NCBI GenBank assembly: GCA_014376935.1
Contig: JACMQO010000019.1
Coordinates: forward strand, 1 to 35,276
Source: Bdellovibrio sp.
Lineage (GTDB): Bacteria > Bdellovibrionota > Bdellovibrionia > Bdellovibrionales > Bdellovibrionaceae
Direction of reading: 5' to 3'
Length of the DNA stretch: 35,276 nt
Both the position numbers and the translations under genes were made by a program. The notes beneath the pieces are model-generated. The model was given only the letters and a program-made list of their open reading frames with translations, was not told where the DNA came from and ran no database searches. Below, one piece after another: positions 7,856 through 17,409 of this stretch; position 1 is the stretch's first letter; each line of letters starts with the position of its first letter.

Positions 7856-8224
7856 TTCGATTCCCCTTGTCGTTATGCAAAGCAATCAAAGGACCAATTT
7901 AAAACGAAATTGTTGGGTTCTTAGCTTTGTAAATTGTCTAATTTTTTTTAACAATTTTTTTATCTCAAAGAATTCATCAGTGAAATCAGTACGTTCAGAA
8001 TCAATCGTCATAACTTTCAACATGTGTTTTTTTTGGTCGTACCAGGGTGGGATTTTTTGCGCGATTCAGTTTTCTTTATTCCAATAGATTAGATCGTATT
8101 ATGAACCTTGTTGTTCTTTTTGATCTTATTTTTCATTAAAAGGATCAAAATATGATACCTTAAAACGCACCATTGTTTGTTCGACTGAAGTCAGGCAACT
8201 TTAATTCAACAAGGCAGGTGCAGA
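7856..8224. other. AT-rich intergenic region without a supported gene
   Basis: 369 nt between the divergent small membrane protein and the 52-aa ORF. It is AT-rich with poly-T stretches. A long-loop inverted repeat is present (TTTTGATC at 8118-8125 with GATCAAAA at 8143-8150), and TATGAT at 8151-8156 resembles a -10 box about 70 nt before the 52-aa ORF, without a good -35. A 70-codon plus-strand frame at 7875-8087 has no ribosome site and low-complexity Phe/Ser content, so I do not call it. Confidence 0.5.
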
Positions 8225-8383
8225 ATGAAACTAATCATTAATTTTTTAAAAACAGTCATGGGTAGGTCGTTAGCTAACGTTGAATCAGAAAGTTTATTAC
8301 GCAAAGAATATTCGGTGTACACAGGCCGTGGTTTAAATAGCTTCGTAAACGAAAACCCGGTCTCGTTTTTAATTCGACTTTAA
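8225..8383 (+). CDS. 52-residue ORF preceding an HTH regulator
   Basis: ATG at 8225 with AGGTG (8217-8221 region) just upstream; the frame is open to TAA at 8381-8383. The peptide begins MKLIINFLKTVMG, a short amphipathic or hydrophobic helix, and ends NENPVSFLIRL. It has no recognisable export signal of full length. The next gene, an HTH regulator, begins 17 nt later with its own AAGGA, so the two are probably co-transcribed. Not recognised. It could be a small regulatory peptide or a leader for the regulator; a chance ORF is possible. Confidence 0.55.
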   Translation: MKLIINFLKTVMGRSLANVESESLLRKEYSVYTGRGLNSFVNENPVSFLIRL

Positions 8384-8400
8384 AAATAAAGGAAAGTTTC

Positions 8401-9210
8401 GTGAAAGAATTTAAATCGCAAAAAATTAAGTCGGTTCTTAAAAGTCTTTTAAAAAAGAAAGACATCACTTACGAAGACTTAGCCGCGCAGATGGAATGCT
8501 CGGTACCGACGATCAAAAGAATGTTAGGAGCCGAAGAGCTTTCGTTAAACCGTTTACTGCAGCTGTGTGAAATCGTTGAAATTGACTTGGCTGACCTAGA
8601 AGCCTTAACCAAAGAAGAAAAATCACAAAACGAAAAATTCACACCCGAACAAGAAAAGTTTTTAGCTAAAAACACAAATTTTTTCGCTTATTTGATGAAT
8701 CTGTTTGATGGTAAAACGCCTAAGCAAATCGCCGAATCAAATCAACTGACTCAAAAATCGACCGACAAGTATTTGATCGCCCTTGAAAAATTAGAACTGA
8801 TTAAAGTAACCGGAAGCCAAAAAGTTAAACCCAATTTCAAGAACGTGCCCCATTTGGGTAACGGCCCTTTAGGCCGAACTTACGCCGATGCCTTTGTGCA
8901 TAGTGGTGCTAAATTTTTTTCTAAAATTATTCAAGAGTCATTGAATAGCCATCCCGAGGGCGAAAAAGTAAAAGCTAAGTTTTCGCTGAACGGCAGCAAG
9001 GTTACCAAAGCCAGTTACGAAGCTTGGGTGCAGCAACAAGAAAGTTCAAATTTAGCTTTCGAAAAGTTGTGCAAATTTGAAGAAAAAACAAAGCCAACCG
9101 AAGAGCTTGTCACAGTCGTTATTATGCAAGCTCATGCGCCGGTGGAAAATGATTACAGTGGGCTTAAGCAATTGGAAAATTCGTTAGCAACGATAGTGAA
9201 TATCGCTTAG
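8401..9210 (+). CDS. HTH (XRE-like) transcriptional regulator with C-terminal effector-like domain
   Basis: A 269-residue protein. Residues 8-72 are a Cro/CI-type HTH: ITYEDLAAQMECSVPTIKRMLGAEELSLNRLLQLCEIVEIDLADL. Residues 85-135 (FFAYLMNLFDGKTPKQIAESNQLTQKSTDKYLIALEKLELIKV) look like a second, winged-helix-type segment. Residues 140-269 are an uncharacterised domain ending in a predicted beta strand (TVVIMQAHAPVE). GTG start at 8401 with AAGGA 8 nt upstream. The layout (XRE, winged helix, C-terminal domain) is analogous to TIGR02147-type regulators, but I cannot claim homology. It follows the 52-aa ORF by 17 nt. Confidence 0.72.
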   Translation: MKEFKSQKIKSVLKSLLKKKDITYEDLAAQMECSVPTIKRMLGAEELSLNRLLQLCEIVEIDLADLEALTKEEKSQNEKFTPEQEKFLAKNTNFFAYLMNLFDGKTPKQIAESNQLTQKSTDKYLIALEKLELIKVTGSQKVKPNFKNVPHLGNGPLGRTYADAFVHSGAKFFSKIIQESLNSHPEGEKVKAKFSLNGSKVTKASYEAWVQQQESSNLAFEKLCKFEEKTKPTEELVTVVIMQAHAPVENDYSGLKQLENSLATIVNIA

Positions 9211-9246
9211 GCTTACTTTAAACTACAAACCATCTTAGTCGTTTCA

Positions 9247-9266
9247 CCGACGTCTTTTAACGTCGG
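9247..9266. repeat. Short hairpin after the HTH regulator
   Basis: CCGACGT (9247-9253) pairs with ACGTCGG (9260-9266) around a CTTTTA loop, 37 nt after the HTH stop. No U-tract follows on the plus strand, so it is a weak terminator candidate at best. Confidence 0.45.
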
Positions 9267-9363
9267 GGATTAATTGAAGGATGCCCTTTTATTTAACCTG
9301 TACTAAATAGGGGTACAGATCATTTCCCAACTCCCTTTTTAAGAATTTATTTAAAAATAAAAT

Positions 9364-10770
9364 CTAGTATTTCATTAACGCTTCGACGTTTAATTTACCG
9401 TTTGAAGTCATTTTGCCTTCAGCGGCAGGGATGCGTACGGCAGAACCTAAGATCGCCGCTTTAACTTGAGCGTATGTTTTTTCAGGGTGAGCTGACCAAT
9501 ACAAGGCCGCCGCACCAGCAACGTGTGGACACGCCATTGAAGTTCCGTCCCAGTTCGCGCCCATGATTGGAATAACAGTGTCAGAGTATTTGTTACCAAC
9601 AGTTGTCGAAAATACTTTCACGCCCGGAGCCGCGATATCAACAGAGGTACGACCCCAGTTAGAGAACGATCCTAATTTGTTGTTCACATCAACGGCTGCA
9701 ACCGAAATGATATTATCATTTGTGTAAGAAGCTGGAACACCCGGTTTAGAATCAGTATCGTTATCGTAACCAACGCCTTCATGACCGTTACCTGCGGCCG
9801 CGATGAATAATACGTCATGATCTTGAGCGTACTGAATAATATCCTTTAAAGCTTGGTTCTGCGCTTCTTCAGCTGGGTCATCGCCTTCTGAACCCCAAGA
9901 GTTCGAAAGAACTTTCGCCCCGTTATCAACAGCGTACTTAACCGCTTTGATGGCATCAGCTGTTGTTCCACCTTCGTCGCCGATAAAACGTAAAGCCATG
10001 ATCTGCGCATTAGGTGCAACGCCAGAAATTCCTTTTCCGTTATTACCTGCTGCTGCAACGTTACCCGCGCAATGAGTTCCGTGACCTGGATTTTTACCAG
10101 CTAAAATGTCATTGAAACTTGTCGCCGCCAAATCGTAAGGCTTATTGTCGTTTGATAAGAAATCCCATCCAACAACGTCATCGATGAAACCATTGTTGTC
10201 ATCGTCGATTCCGTTTGCAGGAATTTCTTTTGGATTTCTCCACATTTGTCCGACTAGGTCTTCATGCGTGTAATCAACACCCGTGTCGATAACGGCTACG
10301 ATGATTTTTCCACCACGATTGAAATTTAATGCAGCATCAAGTCCGATATCTTTCATGCCCCATTGTTTCGAAGCTAAAGGATCAGCACCTGTTGTGATTG
10401 CCGGAGCTGCTGGAATTTCAGGATTATCAACAGCGGCTGCGGCCGTTTGTGGATGTCCTTCTAAATACTGCTGAAGAGCCGCATTTTGCTTAAGCTTTGC
10501 TAAATTTGGATTTTGGTAAGCTTTGAATTTGAAATTGGGTTGTGTGTAAACAACGGAACCGCTTTCCATCATACCTTTAAATGATGTTTGGTTGATGTTG
10601 CCCGAAACGTGAACCCAAGTGTCTGTTAAAACTTCTGTTTTAAGACCACTTTGTGCCATCATCATTGCTGTTTTCTTTGCAGAAACAGGTGATGCTAACT
10701 TCACAAGCATGTCGCCTGCGTGCGCTGCTGTCGTAGCTAGCACGATAAAACCTATAAGAACTTTATTCAT
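9364..10770 (-). CDS. Secreted subtilisin-like serine protease (S8 family)
   Basis: A 468-residue exported endopeptidase. A signal peptide ending about AHA (15-18) is followed by an inhibitor-like propeptide (about 20-85) and a linker. The S8 catalytic domain spans roughly 135-450, with Asp162 (VIDTG), His230 (GHGTHCAG), oxyanion Asn328 (AAAGN) and Ser411 (GTSMACPHVAG). An Asp/Asn-rich insert (NGIDDDNNGFIDD, about 187-199) probably binds calcium. GGAGGGG precedes the ATG. The catalytic set is complete, so it should be active after propeptide removal. It stands alone between the HTH regulator and the nuo operon. A role in degrading prey or environmental protein is inference. Confidence 0.93.
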   Translation of the reverse strand: MNKVLIGFIVLATTAAHAGDMLVKLASPVSAKKTAMMMAQSGLKTEVLTDTWVHVSGNINQTSFKGMMESGSVVYTQPNFKFKAYQNPNLAKLKQNAALQQYLEGHPQTAAAAVDNPEIPAAPAITTGADPLASKQWGMKDIGLDAALNFNRGGKIIVAVIDTGVDYTHEDLVGQMWRNPKEIPANGIDDDNNGFIDDVVGWDFLSNDNKPYDLAATSFNDILAGKNPGHGTHCAGNVAAAGNNGKGISGVAPNAQIMALRFIGDEGGTTADAIKAVKYAVDNGAKVLSNSWGSEGDDPAEEAQNQALKDIIQYAQDHDVLFIAAAGNGHEGVGYDNDTDSKPGVPASYTNDNIISVAAVDVNNKLGSFSNWGRTSVDIAAPGVKVFSTTVGNKYSDTVIPIMGANWDGTSMACPHVAGAAALYWSAHPEKTYAQVKAAILGSAVRIPAAEGKMTSNGKLNVEALMKY

Positions 10771-10998
10771 AATCCCCTCCGTGTTGATATGGATAAAAGT
10801 CTAGGTACTAAAATGGCACTTCTCCAACAAAAAAACAGGTATCAGAGCAATTGCGTTGAAAGATTTCTGTCAGATCCCAGAACTCAGTTATCTCGTTGTC
10901 ATCATTTAGGTTTTTTGCAAGAATCTGAATGAAAATGAGTTGAGAAAGACCACTGCGTAACCGTCGTGGAGCGATCCTTAATTAAAGGAGATCAGAAA

Positions 10999-11646
10999 AT
11001 GACTGAACAAAAAGGTTCTGCAACCGATGCTGCTTTGACGACGCAATCCGCTGACGATATGTCGCGATCATTTGCGTTCACGACAAAACTTGATGCGTTG
11101 GTAGCATGGGGCCAAAGAAATTCTTTGTGGCCACTTCCATACGGTACTGCTTGTTGCGGGATCGAATTGATGAGTGTGATGGGTCCTAAATACGACTTAG
11201 CCAGATTCGGCGCAGAAGTTGTTCGATTCTCTCCACGTCAAGCTGACATGCTTGTTGTTGCGGGAACAATCACTGAAAAAATGGCACCAATTTTAATTCG
11301 TATTTATCAACAGATGTTAGAACCAAAATATGTTTTATCAATGGGTGCTTGTGCCAGTTCGGGTGGTTTCTACCGCGCGTACCACGTTCTTCAAGGCGCT
11401 GATAAAGTGATACCAGTTGATGTGTACGTACCAGGTTGTCCTCCAACGCCAGAAGCCGTTCTTGATGGAGTCATGACTTTACAAAAAATGATTAAAGACC
11501 ACACGCCACGCCCTTGGAAAGACAACTGGAAATATCCATACGCAGAGCGCTTGAACGAAAACGATCCGGTTCGTTTGATTTCAAAAGAAATCGATTCAAT
11601 TCCGATGGTGGCTCAACCGCAAGTGACTAAAGGAATGGGCGTATGA
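10999..11646 (+). CDS. nuoB: NADH-quinone oxidoreductase subunit B
   Basis: A 215-residue subunit of respiratory complex I at the hinge between the hydrophilic and membrane arms, holding the terminal cluster N2. The ligands are visible: adjacent Cys52-Cys53 (YGTACCG), Cys118 (MGACASSGG) and Cys147 (VPGCPP). The start was set at ATG 10999, with AAAGGAG 8 nt upstream, instead of an in-frame GTG at 10966 with no such site. The residues before 25 are variable in this family. First gene of the nuo operon here; its stop overlaps the nuoCD start as ATGA. nuoA, which usually precedes it, is absent. Confidence 0.96.
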   Translation: MTEQKGSATDAALTTQSADDMSRSFAFTTKLDALVAWGQRNSLWPLPYGTACCGIELMSVMGPKYDLARFGAEVVRFSPRQADMLVVAGTITEKMAPILIRIYQQMLEPKYVLSMGACASSGGFYRAYHVLQGADKVIPVDVYVPGCPPTPEAVLDGVMTLQKMIKDHTPRPWKDNWKYPYAERLNENDPVRLISKEIDSIPMVAQPQVTKGMGV

Positions 11647-13328
11647 GTTCTTTTGAAATTCTAAAAACAGATTTAACAAATAAATTCGGCGCCAACGATT
11701 TTAAATTTATTACCACACCCGTTGGCGATGATGTGATTGAATGCACGAAAGAATCAATTCCTGCACTACTTCGCTATTTAAAAGAATACGCTGATTTTAA
11801 TTTCTTAATGGATATTTGCGGCGTTGATTATCCAACACGTGCAAAACGTTTCGACGTTGTTTATCACTTATTCAGTTCAAAAGATTTCCGTCGTTTACGC
11901 ATAAAAACGCAAGTGTCTGAAGGCGAAGCTGTCGGCACGATCACGCCGATCTGGCGCGGCGCTGACTGGTTTGAACGTGAAGCGTTCGACATGTTCGGAA
12001 TTAAATTTGCCGGTCATCCGAACTTAAGAAAAATTTTAACGCATGAACAATTTGTTGGTCATCCTCTTCGTAAAGATTACGAAGCTGATCGCCAACAGCA
12101 TTGTGATACGGTGATGCCGATTCGTTTTGACGATACGCCTACACAACGCGGTGATGTTTTAAATTCTAAATTTGTTCCATTAAACATTGGTCCATCACAT
12201 CCAGCTATGCACGGAACATTACGTGTGATGGTTGAGCTTGATGGTGAAACAATCGTGCGTGCCGGCTGCGAAATCGGATACCTACACAGATGTTTCGAAA
12301 AAATGGCAGAGACTCATCCCTACAACCAAGTTATTCCGTACACAGATCGTTTGAACTACTGTTCAGCGCCCATGAATAACGTCGGGTATTGTAAAACAGT
12401 TGAACGTTTGTTGGGTGTAGAGATTCCTGATCGCGCGAAAAACATGCGTATTATTTTATGCGAACTTTCGCGCATCATCGATCATATTATTTCGGTCGGA
12501 ACGGGTGGACTAGATCTTGGAGCCTTAACGGGTTTTTTCCATCTATTTACTTTCCGCGAAAAAGTTTACAACTTATTTGAAAAACTTTGTGGTGCTCGTT
12601 TAACCGTATCGATGACTCGCGTCGGTGGTATGGCTCAAGATGCGCCTGAAGGCTGGTATGAAAGCGTTTTAAAATTTTGTGATGAAATGTCAGATGGTAT
12701 TGAAGAGATTCAAAAACTTTTGATCGAAAGCAAAATCTTTATCAAACGGACGCAAGGTGTTTGCCCGGCTTCAAAAGAACAAGCGCAAGCTTGGGGTTAC
12801 ACCGGACCGTTACTTCGCGCTTCGGGAATCAACGTTGATTTACGTCGTACGAATCCATACTACGGTTACGAAAAATATGACTTCGACGTTCCAGTTGGTG
12901 CGTCGGGTGATATTTACGATCGTTATTTAGTACGCGTTGAAGAAATGCGCCAATCGATCCGTATTATTCGCCAAGCCTGTAAGAATGTTCCAAAAGGCGA
13001 TTACACCATCAGAAATAAAAATATCGTCTTACCAGAGAAAAAAGACGTTTATGGAAACATCGAAGGCTTGATGAATCACTTTATGTTGGTGATCAAAGGT
13101 TTGCGCCCACCCATCGGTGAAGTGTACGATGCGACTGAAGCGGCGAATGGTGAACTTGGTTTCTACTTAGTCAGCGATGGCTCGGCAAATCCGTACCGTT
13201 TAAAAGTACGTCCCCCTTGCTTTGCAATCTACCAATCGTTCCCTGAAGTTGTTCAGGGTTCGATGTTAGCCGATGCGATTGCCACGGTTGCCAGTATGAA
13301 CGTTATCGCGGGCGAATTAGATCGATAG
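11643..13328 (+). CDS. nuoC: NADH-quinone oxidoreductase fused subunit C/D
   Basis: A 561-residue natural fusion of NuoC (about 1-155) and NuoD (about 175-561), similar in size and order to the fused form of E. coli. NuoC part: [15 protein letters not shown] and GHPLRKDYE. NuoD part: [38 protein letters not shown], and a C-terminus ending GELDR. His190 and Tyr239 line up with the His and Tyr that contact the quinone head group in the 49-kDa subunit. Overlaps nuoB by 4 nt. nuoE follows after 91 nt, the only sizeable gap in the operon, which contains a hairpin. Confidence 0.95.
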   Translation: MSSFEILKTDLTNKFGANDFKFITTPVGDDVIECTKESIPALLRYLKEYADFNFLMDICGVDYPTRAKRFDVVYHLFSSKDFRRLRIKTQVSEGEAVGTITPIWRGADWFEREAFDMFGIKFAGHPNLRKILTHEQFVGHPLRKDYEADRQQHCDTVMPIRFDDTPTQRGDVLNSKFVPLNIGPSHPAMHGTLRVMVELDGETIVRAGCEIGYLHRCFEKMAETHPYNQVIPYTDRLNYCSAPMNNVGYCKTVERLLGVEIPDRAKNMRIILCELSRIIDHIISVGTGGLDLGALTGFFHLFTFREKVYNLFEKLCGARLTVSMTRVGGMAQDAPEGWYESVLKFCDEMSDGIEEIQKLLIESKIFIKRTQGVCPASKEQAQAWGYTGPLLRASGINVDLRRTNPYYGYEKYDFDVPVGASGDIYDRYLVRVEEMRQSIRIIRQACKNVPKGDYTIRNKNIVLPEKKDVYGNIEGLMNHFMLVIKGLRPPIGEVYDATEAANGELGFYLVSDGSANPYRLKVRPPCFAIYQSFPEVVQGSMLADAIATVASMNVIAGELDR

Positions 13329-13334
13329 TCATGA

Positions 13335-13358
13335 CGAAATCGGTTTCGGCCGACTTCG
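13335..13358. repeat. Intercistronic hairpin between nuoCD and nuoE
   Basis: CGAAATCGG (13335-13343) and CCGACTTCG (13350-13358) pair with one A-C mismatch around the loop TTTCGG. It lies 6 nt after the nuoCD stop in the 91-nt gap and lacks a direct U-tract. It may protect or process the mRNA, or lower downstream expression. Confidence 0.45.
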
Positions 13359-13419
13359 AATGAATTATTTGCGATTAGATTTTTTGTTTTAAGATTTTTT
13401 AAAGTAAAAGGGATAAAAA

Positions 13420-13893
13420 ATGTTTCAATTATCTTCTGAAGGTAAACAACAAGTTCTGAACGAACTAAAAAGATACGAATCAAAGCAGTCTGCTGTGCTA
13501 CCTGCTTTGTATATCGGTCAGCGTGAAAATAAGGGCTTTATTACACCTGCGGTGATTCAAGAATTATCGCGCGTGATGGAAATTCCTGAATCACAAATCA
13601 ACGAAGTTTTCACATTCTACACGATGTACAATAAGAAGAATGTTGGAAAATACCACGTCCAAGTGTGCCGCACTTTATCTTGCATGTTAAACGGTGCTGA
13701 AGAATTAGTTGGTCATTTATGTGAACAATTAAATACACGCGTTGACCAAATGACGACCGACGGCCGCTTCACAATTTCAGAAGTTGAATGTTTAGGTTCA
13801 TGCGGAACGGCTCCGATGATGCAAATCGGTGATAAATACTTTGAAAATTTAACTCCTGAATCAGCAATGAATTTATTGCGGACGATGAAATAA
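13420..13893 (+). CDS. nuoE: NADH-quinone oxidoreductase subunit E
   Basis: A 157-residue thioredoxin-fold subunit of the NADH dehydrogenase module, holding the [2Fe-2S] cluster N1a. Ligands Cys83 and Cys88 (CRTLSC) and Cys124 and Cys128 (CLGSC) are present. The N-terminal helical bundle (residues 1-70), with LPALYIGQRENKGFITPAVIQEL, is typical. AAAAGGGA precedes the ATG. nuoF starts 11 nt after its stop. Confidence 0.95.
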   Translation: MFQLSSEGKQQVLNELKRYESKQSAVLPALYIGQRENKGFITPAVIQELSRVMEIPESQINEVFTFYTMYNKKNVGKYHVQVCRTLSCMLNGAEELVGHLCEQLNTRVDQMTTDGRFTISEVECLGSCGTAPMMQIGDKYFENLTPESAMNLLRTMK

Positions 13894-13904
13894 GGGGCGC
13901 GCAA

Positions 13905-15218
13905 ATGGCAATTCAAGAAACAAAATATTTAACAGAGTTTTACCATTTACCAGAATTCAAAGGCATCGACGGCTACAAGAAAAACGGCGGTTACGTTGAA
14001 TTAGAAAAAGCTTTGAAAATGCAACCCCAAGCGATCATCGACGAAGTGAAAGCTTCAGGTCTTCGCGGTCGTGGCGGCGCAGGTTTTTCGACCGGAATGA
14101 AATGGGGATTTTTACCTAAAAATAACGAACCACGATATTTACTTTGTAACGCCGATGAAGGCGAACCAGGTACATTCAAAGATCGTATGATGATGGAAAA
14201 GGCTCCACACCAATTAATCGAAGGCATGATCATCTCTGGTTTCGCAATCGGTTCTAAAAAATCTTACATCTATGTGCGTGGTGAATACGACCAATCGATC
14301 AACACGTTAGAAACGGCGATTCAAGAGGCTTACAAAGCCGGATACTTAGGTAAAAATATTCTAGGTTCTGGTTTCGATCATGATATGGACGTGTACCGCG
14401 GTGCGGGCGCTTACATCTGCGGCGAAGAAACCGGCATGATTTCTTCACTTGAAGGTTTAAAAGGCCAACCAAAATTGAAACCACCATTTCCGGCGGTACA
14501 AGGTTACTTAAAAAAACCAACGATCGTGAATAACGTAGAAACTTTAGCAGTTGTTAAATACGTTATCCGTGATGGGGCAGCTCATTACAAAAAAATTGGA
14601 ACTGAAAAATCAACAGGAACAAAATTATTCAGTCTATCTGGTAACGTCATGAAGCCAGGTAATTTTGAAGTTCCATTGGGATTTCCGTTAAAAGATATGG
14701 TTTTCGGTCTTGGTGGCGGTATGAAGCCAGGCCGTCAGTTAAAAGCCGTTATTCCGGGTGGATCGTCTGCTCCGGTTTTAAATGCTGAAGAGTCAAATCG
14801 TGCTTTACTTGATTACGAAAACTTAGCGCAAATGGGAACGATGTTAGGTTCGGGCGCAATTATCGTGATCGATGATTCAAATTGTATGGTTCAATGTTTA
14901 TCTAATTTGATGCATTTTTATCATCATGAATCGTGCGGCCAATGTACTCCATGTCGTGAAGGCACGGGTTGGTTAGATAAAATCACGCGTTCAATTTTAT
15001 CTGGTAAAGGTCGCCTTCAAGATATCGAATTATTATTAAAAGTAGCTGATAACATGAAAGGTAAAACGATTTGCGCTCTATCAGACGCGGCCGCTTTACC
15101 GGTTCTAAGTTTCGTACCGAAATTCCGTGATGAATTTGAATATTTCGTGCGTGAAGGAAAATCAAAAGTAAAAGGAACTGCTTACAAAGGACATTCATAT
15201 GCTGAAATGCACCATTAA
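13905..15218 (+). CDS. nuoF: NADH-quinone oxidoreductase subunit F
   Basis: A 437-residue NADH- and FMN-binding subunit, the electron entry point of complex I. Seen: GLRGRGGAGFSTGMKW (52-67) for nucleotide binding, CNADEGEPGTFKDR (81-94), the FMN-region GAYICGEETGMISSLEG (168-184), and the N3 [4Fe-4S] ligands Cys344, Cys347, Cys350 (SCGQCTPC) with Cys390. Length is normal. The end overlaps nuoG by 20 nt, which implies translational coupling. Confidence 0.96.
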   Translation: MAIQETKYLTEFYHLPEFKGIDGYKKNGGYVELEKALKMQPQAIIDEVKASGLRGRGGAGFSTGMKWGFLPKNNEPRYLLCNADEGEPGTFKDRMMMEKAPHQLIEGMIISGFAIGSKKSYIYVRGEYDQSINTLETAIQEAYKAGYLGKNILGSGFDHDMDVYRGAGAYICGEETGMISSLEGLKGQPKLKPPFPAVQGYLKKPTIVNNVETLAVVKYVIRDGAAHYKKIGTEKSTGTKLFSLSGNVMKPGNFEVPLGFPLKDMVFGLGGGMKPGRQLKAVIPGGSSAPVLNAEESNRALLDYENLAQMGTMLGSGAIIVIDDSNCMVQCLSNLMHFYHHESCGQCTPCREGTGWLDKITRSILSGKGRLQDIELLLKVADNMKGKTICALSDAAALPVLSFVPKFRDEFEYFVREGKSKVKGTAYKGHSYAEMHH

Positions 15219-16791
15219 TGGCGTAGCCCTGGAAGTCAAACCAGGCACAACTATCATCGAAGCGATGAATAACAACGCGCAAAGAATCGCTCACTATTGC
15301 TGGCATCCAGGATTAAGTGTTGCGGGTGTTTGCCGTCTTTGTATGGTCGAAATCCAAGGAAATCCACGTGTTCAAATCGCTTGTAACACGATGGTGACTG
15401 AAGGCATGGTCATCAACAACACATCTGATAAAGTAAAAGACGCTGTTAAATGGGGTTTAGATTTCCATTTGATCAATCATCCGTTGGATTGCCCTGTGTG
15501 CGATCAAGCCGGCGAATGCGGTTTACAAGATCAGTACATGGAATATGGCCAATACGATTCAGAAATGGCAGAGAAAAAACAAAAGAAACACAAAGTTGTC
15601 GATCTGGGCCCAACGGTGGTTCTAGATTCTGAACGTTGTATTCTTTGTTCACGCTGCGTTCGTTTCACAGACGAAGTTTCTAAAACAAATGAATTAGGAA
15701 TTTTCAACCGTGGTGACCACGCTGAAATCGGTACGCATGCGGGTAAACCACTAGATAATAAATATTCATTGAACACGGTTGATATTTGTCCAGTCGGAGC
15801 TTTAACTTCGAAAGACTTCCGTTTCAAACAACGCGTTTGGTATCTTAAAGATTCTGAAACAGTATGTAACGGCTGTTCTACGGGCTGTAACGTTAAAGTT
15901 TATTTCAATAAAGAAGGCTTGTTCCGCGTAAAACCAATTTACAATGCTGAAGTCAATGGCCACTGGATGTGTGATGAAGGTCGCGACACTTATAAGTTTG
16001 TGAACTTAGGCGCACGTTTAACTAAAGCCTACCAATTCGTAAGCGGTACTTGGATTGAAAATTACGCGGGTGCAGCTGCTAAAGTTGCGGGTGCGAATTT
16101 GAAGTCTGCCAAAGCTGAAGAGATCGGATTAGTTTTAACGGGACAACATACCGTTGAAGAGTACGAATCAATTGTTTCAACGTTCGTGAACACGTTTAAA
16201 ACAAAAAACATTTTCCACTGGGTGAATAACAAAGAAAGCTTTGAATCTTTCGATGGTATTTTACTTCGTGGTGATAAAAACCCGAATACAAAAGGTTTGC
16301 TACAAGTTTTAGAAAAACACGGAATCAATGCTTCATGGTCGCAATTAGAAGAAGGCTTAAAATCTAAAAAAATTAAGCACCTTGTTGTGGCGGGTCCTGA
16401 AAATACATTCGTGTATCCAGATCTTGAACAAAAGATGCAATTGTTCTTAACAGCTGAAAATTTAGTTGTCTTAACAGCCGCGAAAACCCCGGCTTTAGAG
16501 GCATACAAAGGCTCTAATAAAATTACAGCAATTCCTTTAAAAACATACATCGAAAAAGACGGCACATTTATCAACTTCCAAGGTCGCGCGCAAAAATTCA
16601 AAAAAGCAACGACCGTGGTTAGTGAAGCGTTAACATTATCTGATGCAGCAACATTGATGGCTGGGCAAGATCTACAACTTCACGTGGCAAGCCCACGCGA
16701 AGTTTTAGTGGCTGAACACATCCGTGCGGATCAAGTGCATTTAGAATCGCGCACGAAAAATGAATTCGTATTTAATCGCGGCCGCCTGTAG
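15199..16791 (+). CDS. nuoG: NADH-quinone oxidoreductase subunit G (short form)
   Basis: A 530-residue iron-sulfur subunit. Ligand sets: N1b Cys34, Cys45, Cys48, Cys62; N5 His94, Cys98, Cys101, Cys107; N4 Cys147, Cys150, Cys153, Cys197. There is also an N7-type set, Cys223, Cys226, Cys230, Cys258, which only some bacteria keep. After residue 270 the molybdopterin-oxidoreductase-like domain is much shorter than in E. coli (about 900 residues in total), and no molybdopterin site is evident. The frame is open throughout and the C-terminus flows into nuoI with 11 nt spacing, so this looks like a natural short form, not a truncation. Confidence 0.93.
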   Translation: MLKCTINGVALEVKPGTTIIEAMNNNAQRIAHYCWHPGLSVAGVCRLCMVEIQGNPRVQIACNTMVTEGMVINNTSDKVKDAVKWGLDFHLINHPLDCPVCDQAGECGLQDQYMEYGQYDSEMAEKKQKKHKVVDLGPTVVLDSERCILCSRCVRFTDEVSKTNELGIFNRGDHAEIGTHAGKPLDNKYSLNTVDICPVGALTSKDFRFKQRVWYLKDSETVCNGCSTGCNVKVYFNKEGLFRVKPIYNAEVNGHWMCDEGRDTYKFVNLGARLTKAYQFVSGTWIENYAGAAAKVAGANLKSAKAEEIGLVLTGQHTVEEYESIVSTFVNTFKTKNIFHWVNNKESFESFDGILLRGDKNPNTKGLLQVLEKHGINASWSQLEEGLKSKKIKHLVVAGPENTFVYPDLEQKMQLFLTAENLVVLTAAKTPALEAYKGSNKITAIPLKTYIEKDGTFINFQGRAQKFKKATTVVSEALTLSDAATLMAGQDLQLHVASPREVLVAEHIRADQVHLESRTKNEFVFNRGRL

Positions 16792-16802
16792 GAGATAAAA
16801 CT

Positions 16803-17327
16803 ATGTCAGTAGTAAAACAAAAAGACGAATCAAAAGAGTGGTACTTAATCGGTATAACAACCGGCTTAATTATCACGATGAAACATTTATTGGTGAATCT
16901 TTTTAACAAAAAGAAAATGATCACTTTAAATTACCCTGAAGAGAAGTATGAGTACTCTCCACGTTTCAAAGGTAACCACGTATTAACCGTAAAAAAAGAC
17001 GGATCAATCCGTTGTACGGCATGTATGTTATGCGCGACAAATTGTCCGGCTGAATGTATCACGATCAAAGCCAGTGAACATCCAGATGCTCAGGTTGAAA
17101 AATACCCGATCAGCTATGAAATCGATATGCTTCGTTGTGTATTCTGTGGTTTCTGCGAAGAAGCGTGTCCGGTGGATGCAGTTCGCCTAGGCCCTGAATG
17201 GCAAACTCCAGGGTTGAACGGTTCAAACTTTACATACGACATTAATCACTTAGCGTATCGCCCAGCTTTAAAAGGCGGAGTCGCTTCGATCGTTGACGAT
17301 CAAGATCGTCACAAAGCGGGTATTTAA
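16803..17327 (+). CDS. nuoI: NADH-quinone oxidoreductase subunit I
   Basis: A 174-residue ferredoxin-like subunit carrying clusters N6a and N6b between NuoG and NuoB. The two motifs are Cys71-x2-Cys74-x2-Cys77-x3-Cys81-Pro and Cys112-x2-Cys115-x2-Cys118-x3-Cys122-Pro. The N-terminal amphipathic segment (ITTGLIITMKHLLVNLF) fits its position at the membrane surface. TAGGAG precedes the ATG. Last gene of the operon: a strong terminator follows 58 nt downstream, so nuoH, J, K, L, M and N are not part of this transcript. Confidence 0.95.
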   Translation: MSVVKQKDESKEWYLIGITTGLIITMKHLLVNLFNKKKMITLNYPEEKYEYSPRFKGNHVLTVKKDGSIRCTACMLCATNCPAECITIKASEHPDAQVEKYPISYEIDMLRCVFCGFCEEACPVDAVRLGPEWQTPGLNGSNFTYDINHLAYRPALKGGVASIVDDQDRHKAGI

Positions 17328-17384
17328 GGTTTAAGAAGTTACCAGCTCACTTTTGGTAAGGCGCCTAGTCAATAATACTTAAAG

Positions 17385-17409
17385 AAAGGGATCGAAAGAT
17401 CCCTTTTTT
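17385..17409 (+). terminator. Intrinsic terminator of the nuo operon
   Basis: Stem AAAGGGATC (17385-17393) and GATCCCTTT (17398-17406) around a GAAA tetraloop, followed by T to 17409. The stop codon of the convergent gene (17408-17410) overlaps its T-tract. Confidence 0.95.

Noticed and set aside
7875-8087. 70-residue plus-strand ORF in the intergenic region
   Set aside because: No ribosome site, low-complexity Phe/Ser composition and overlap with the start region of the opposite gene; likely chance.
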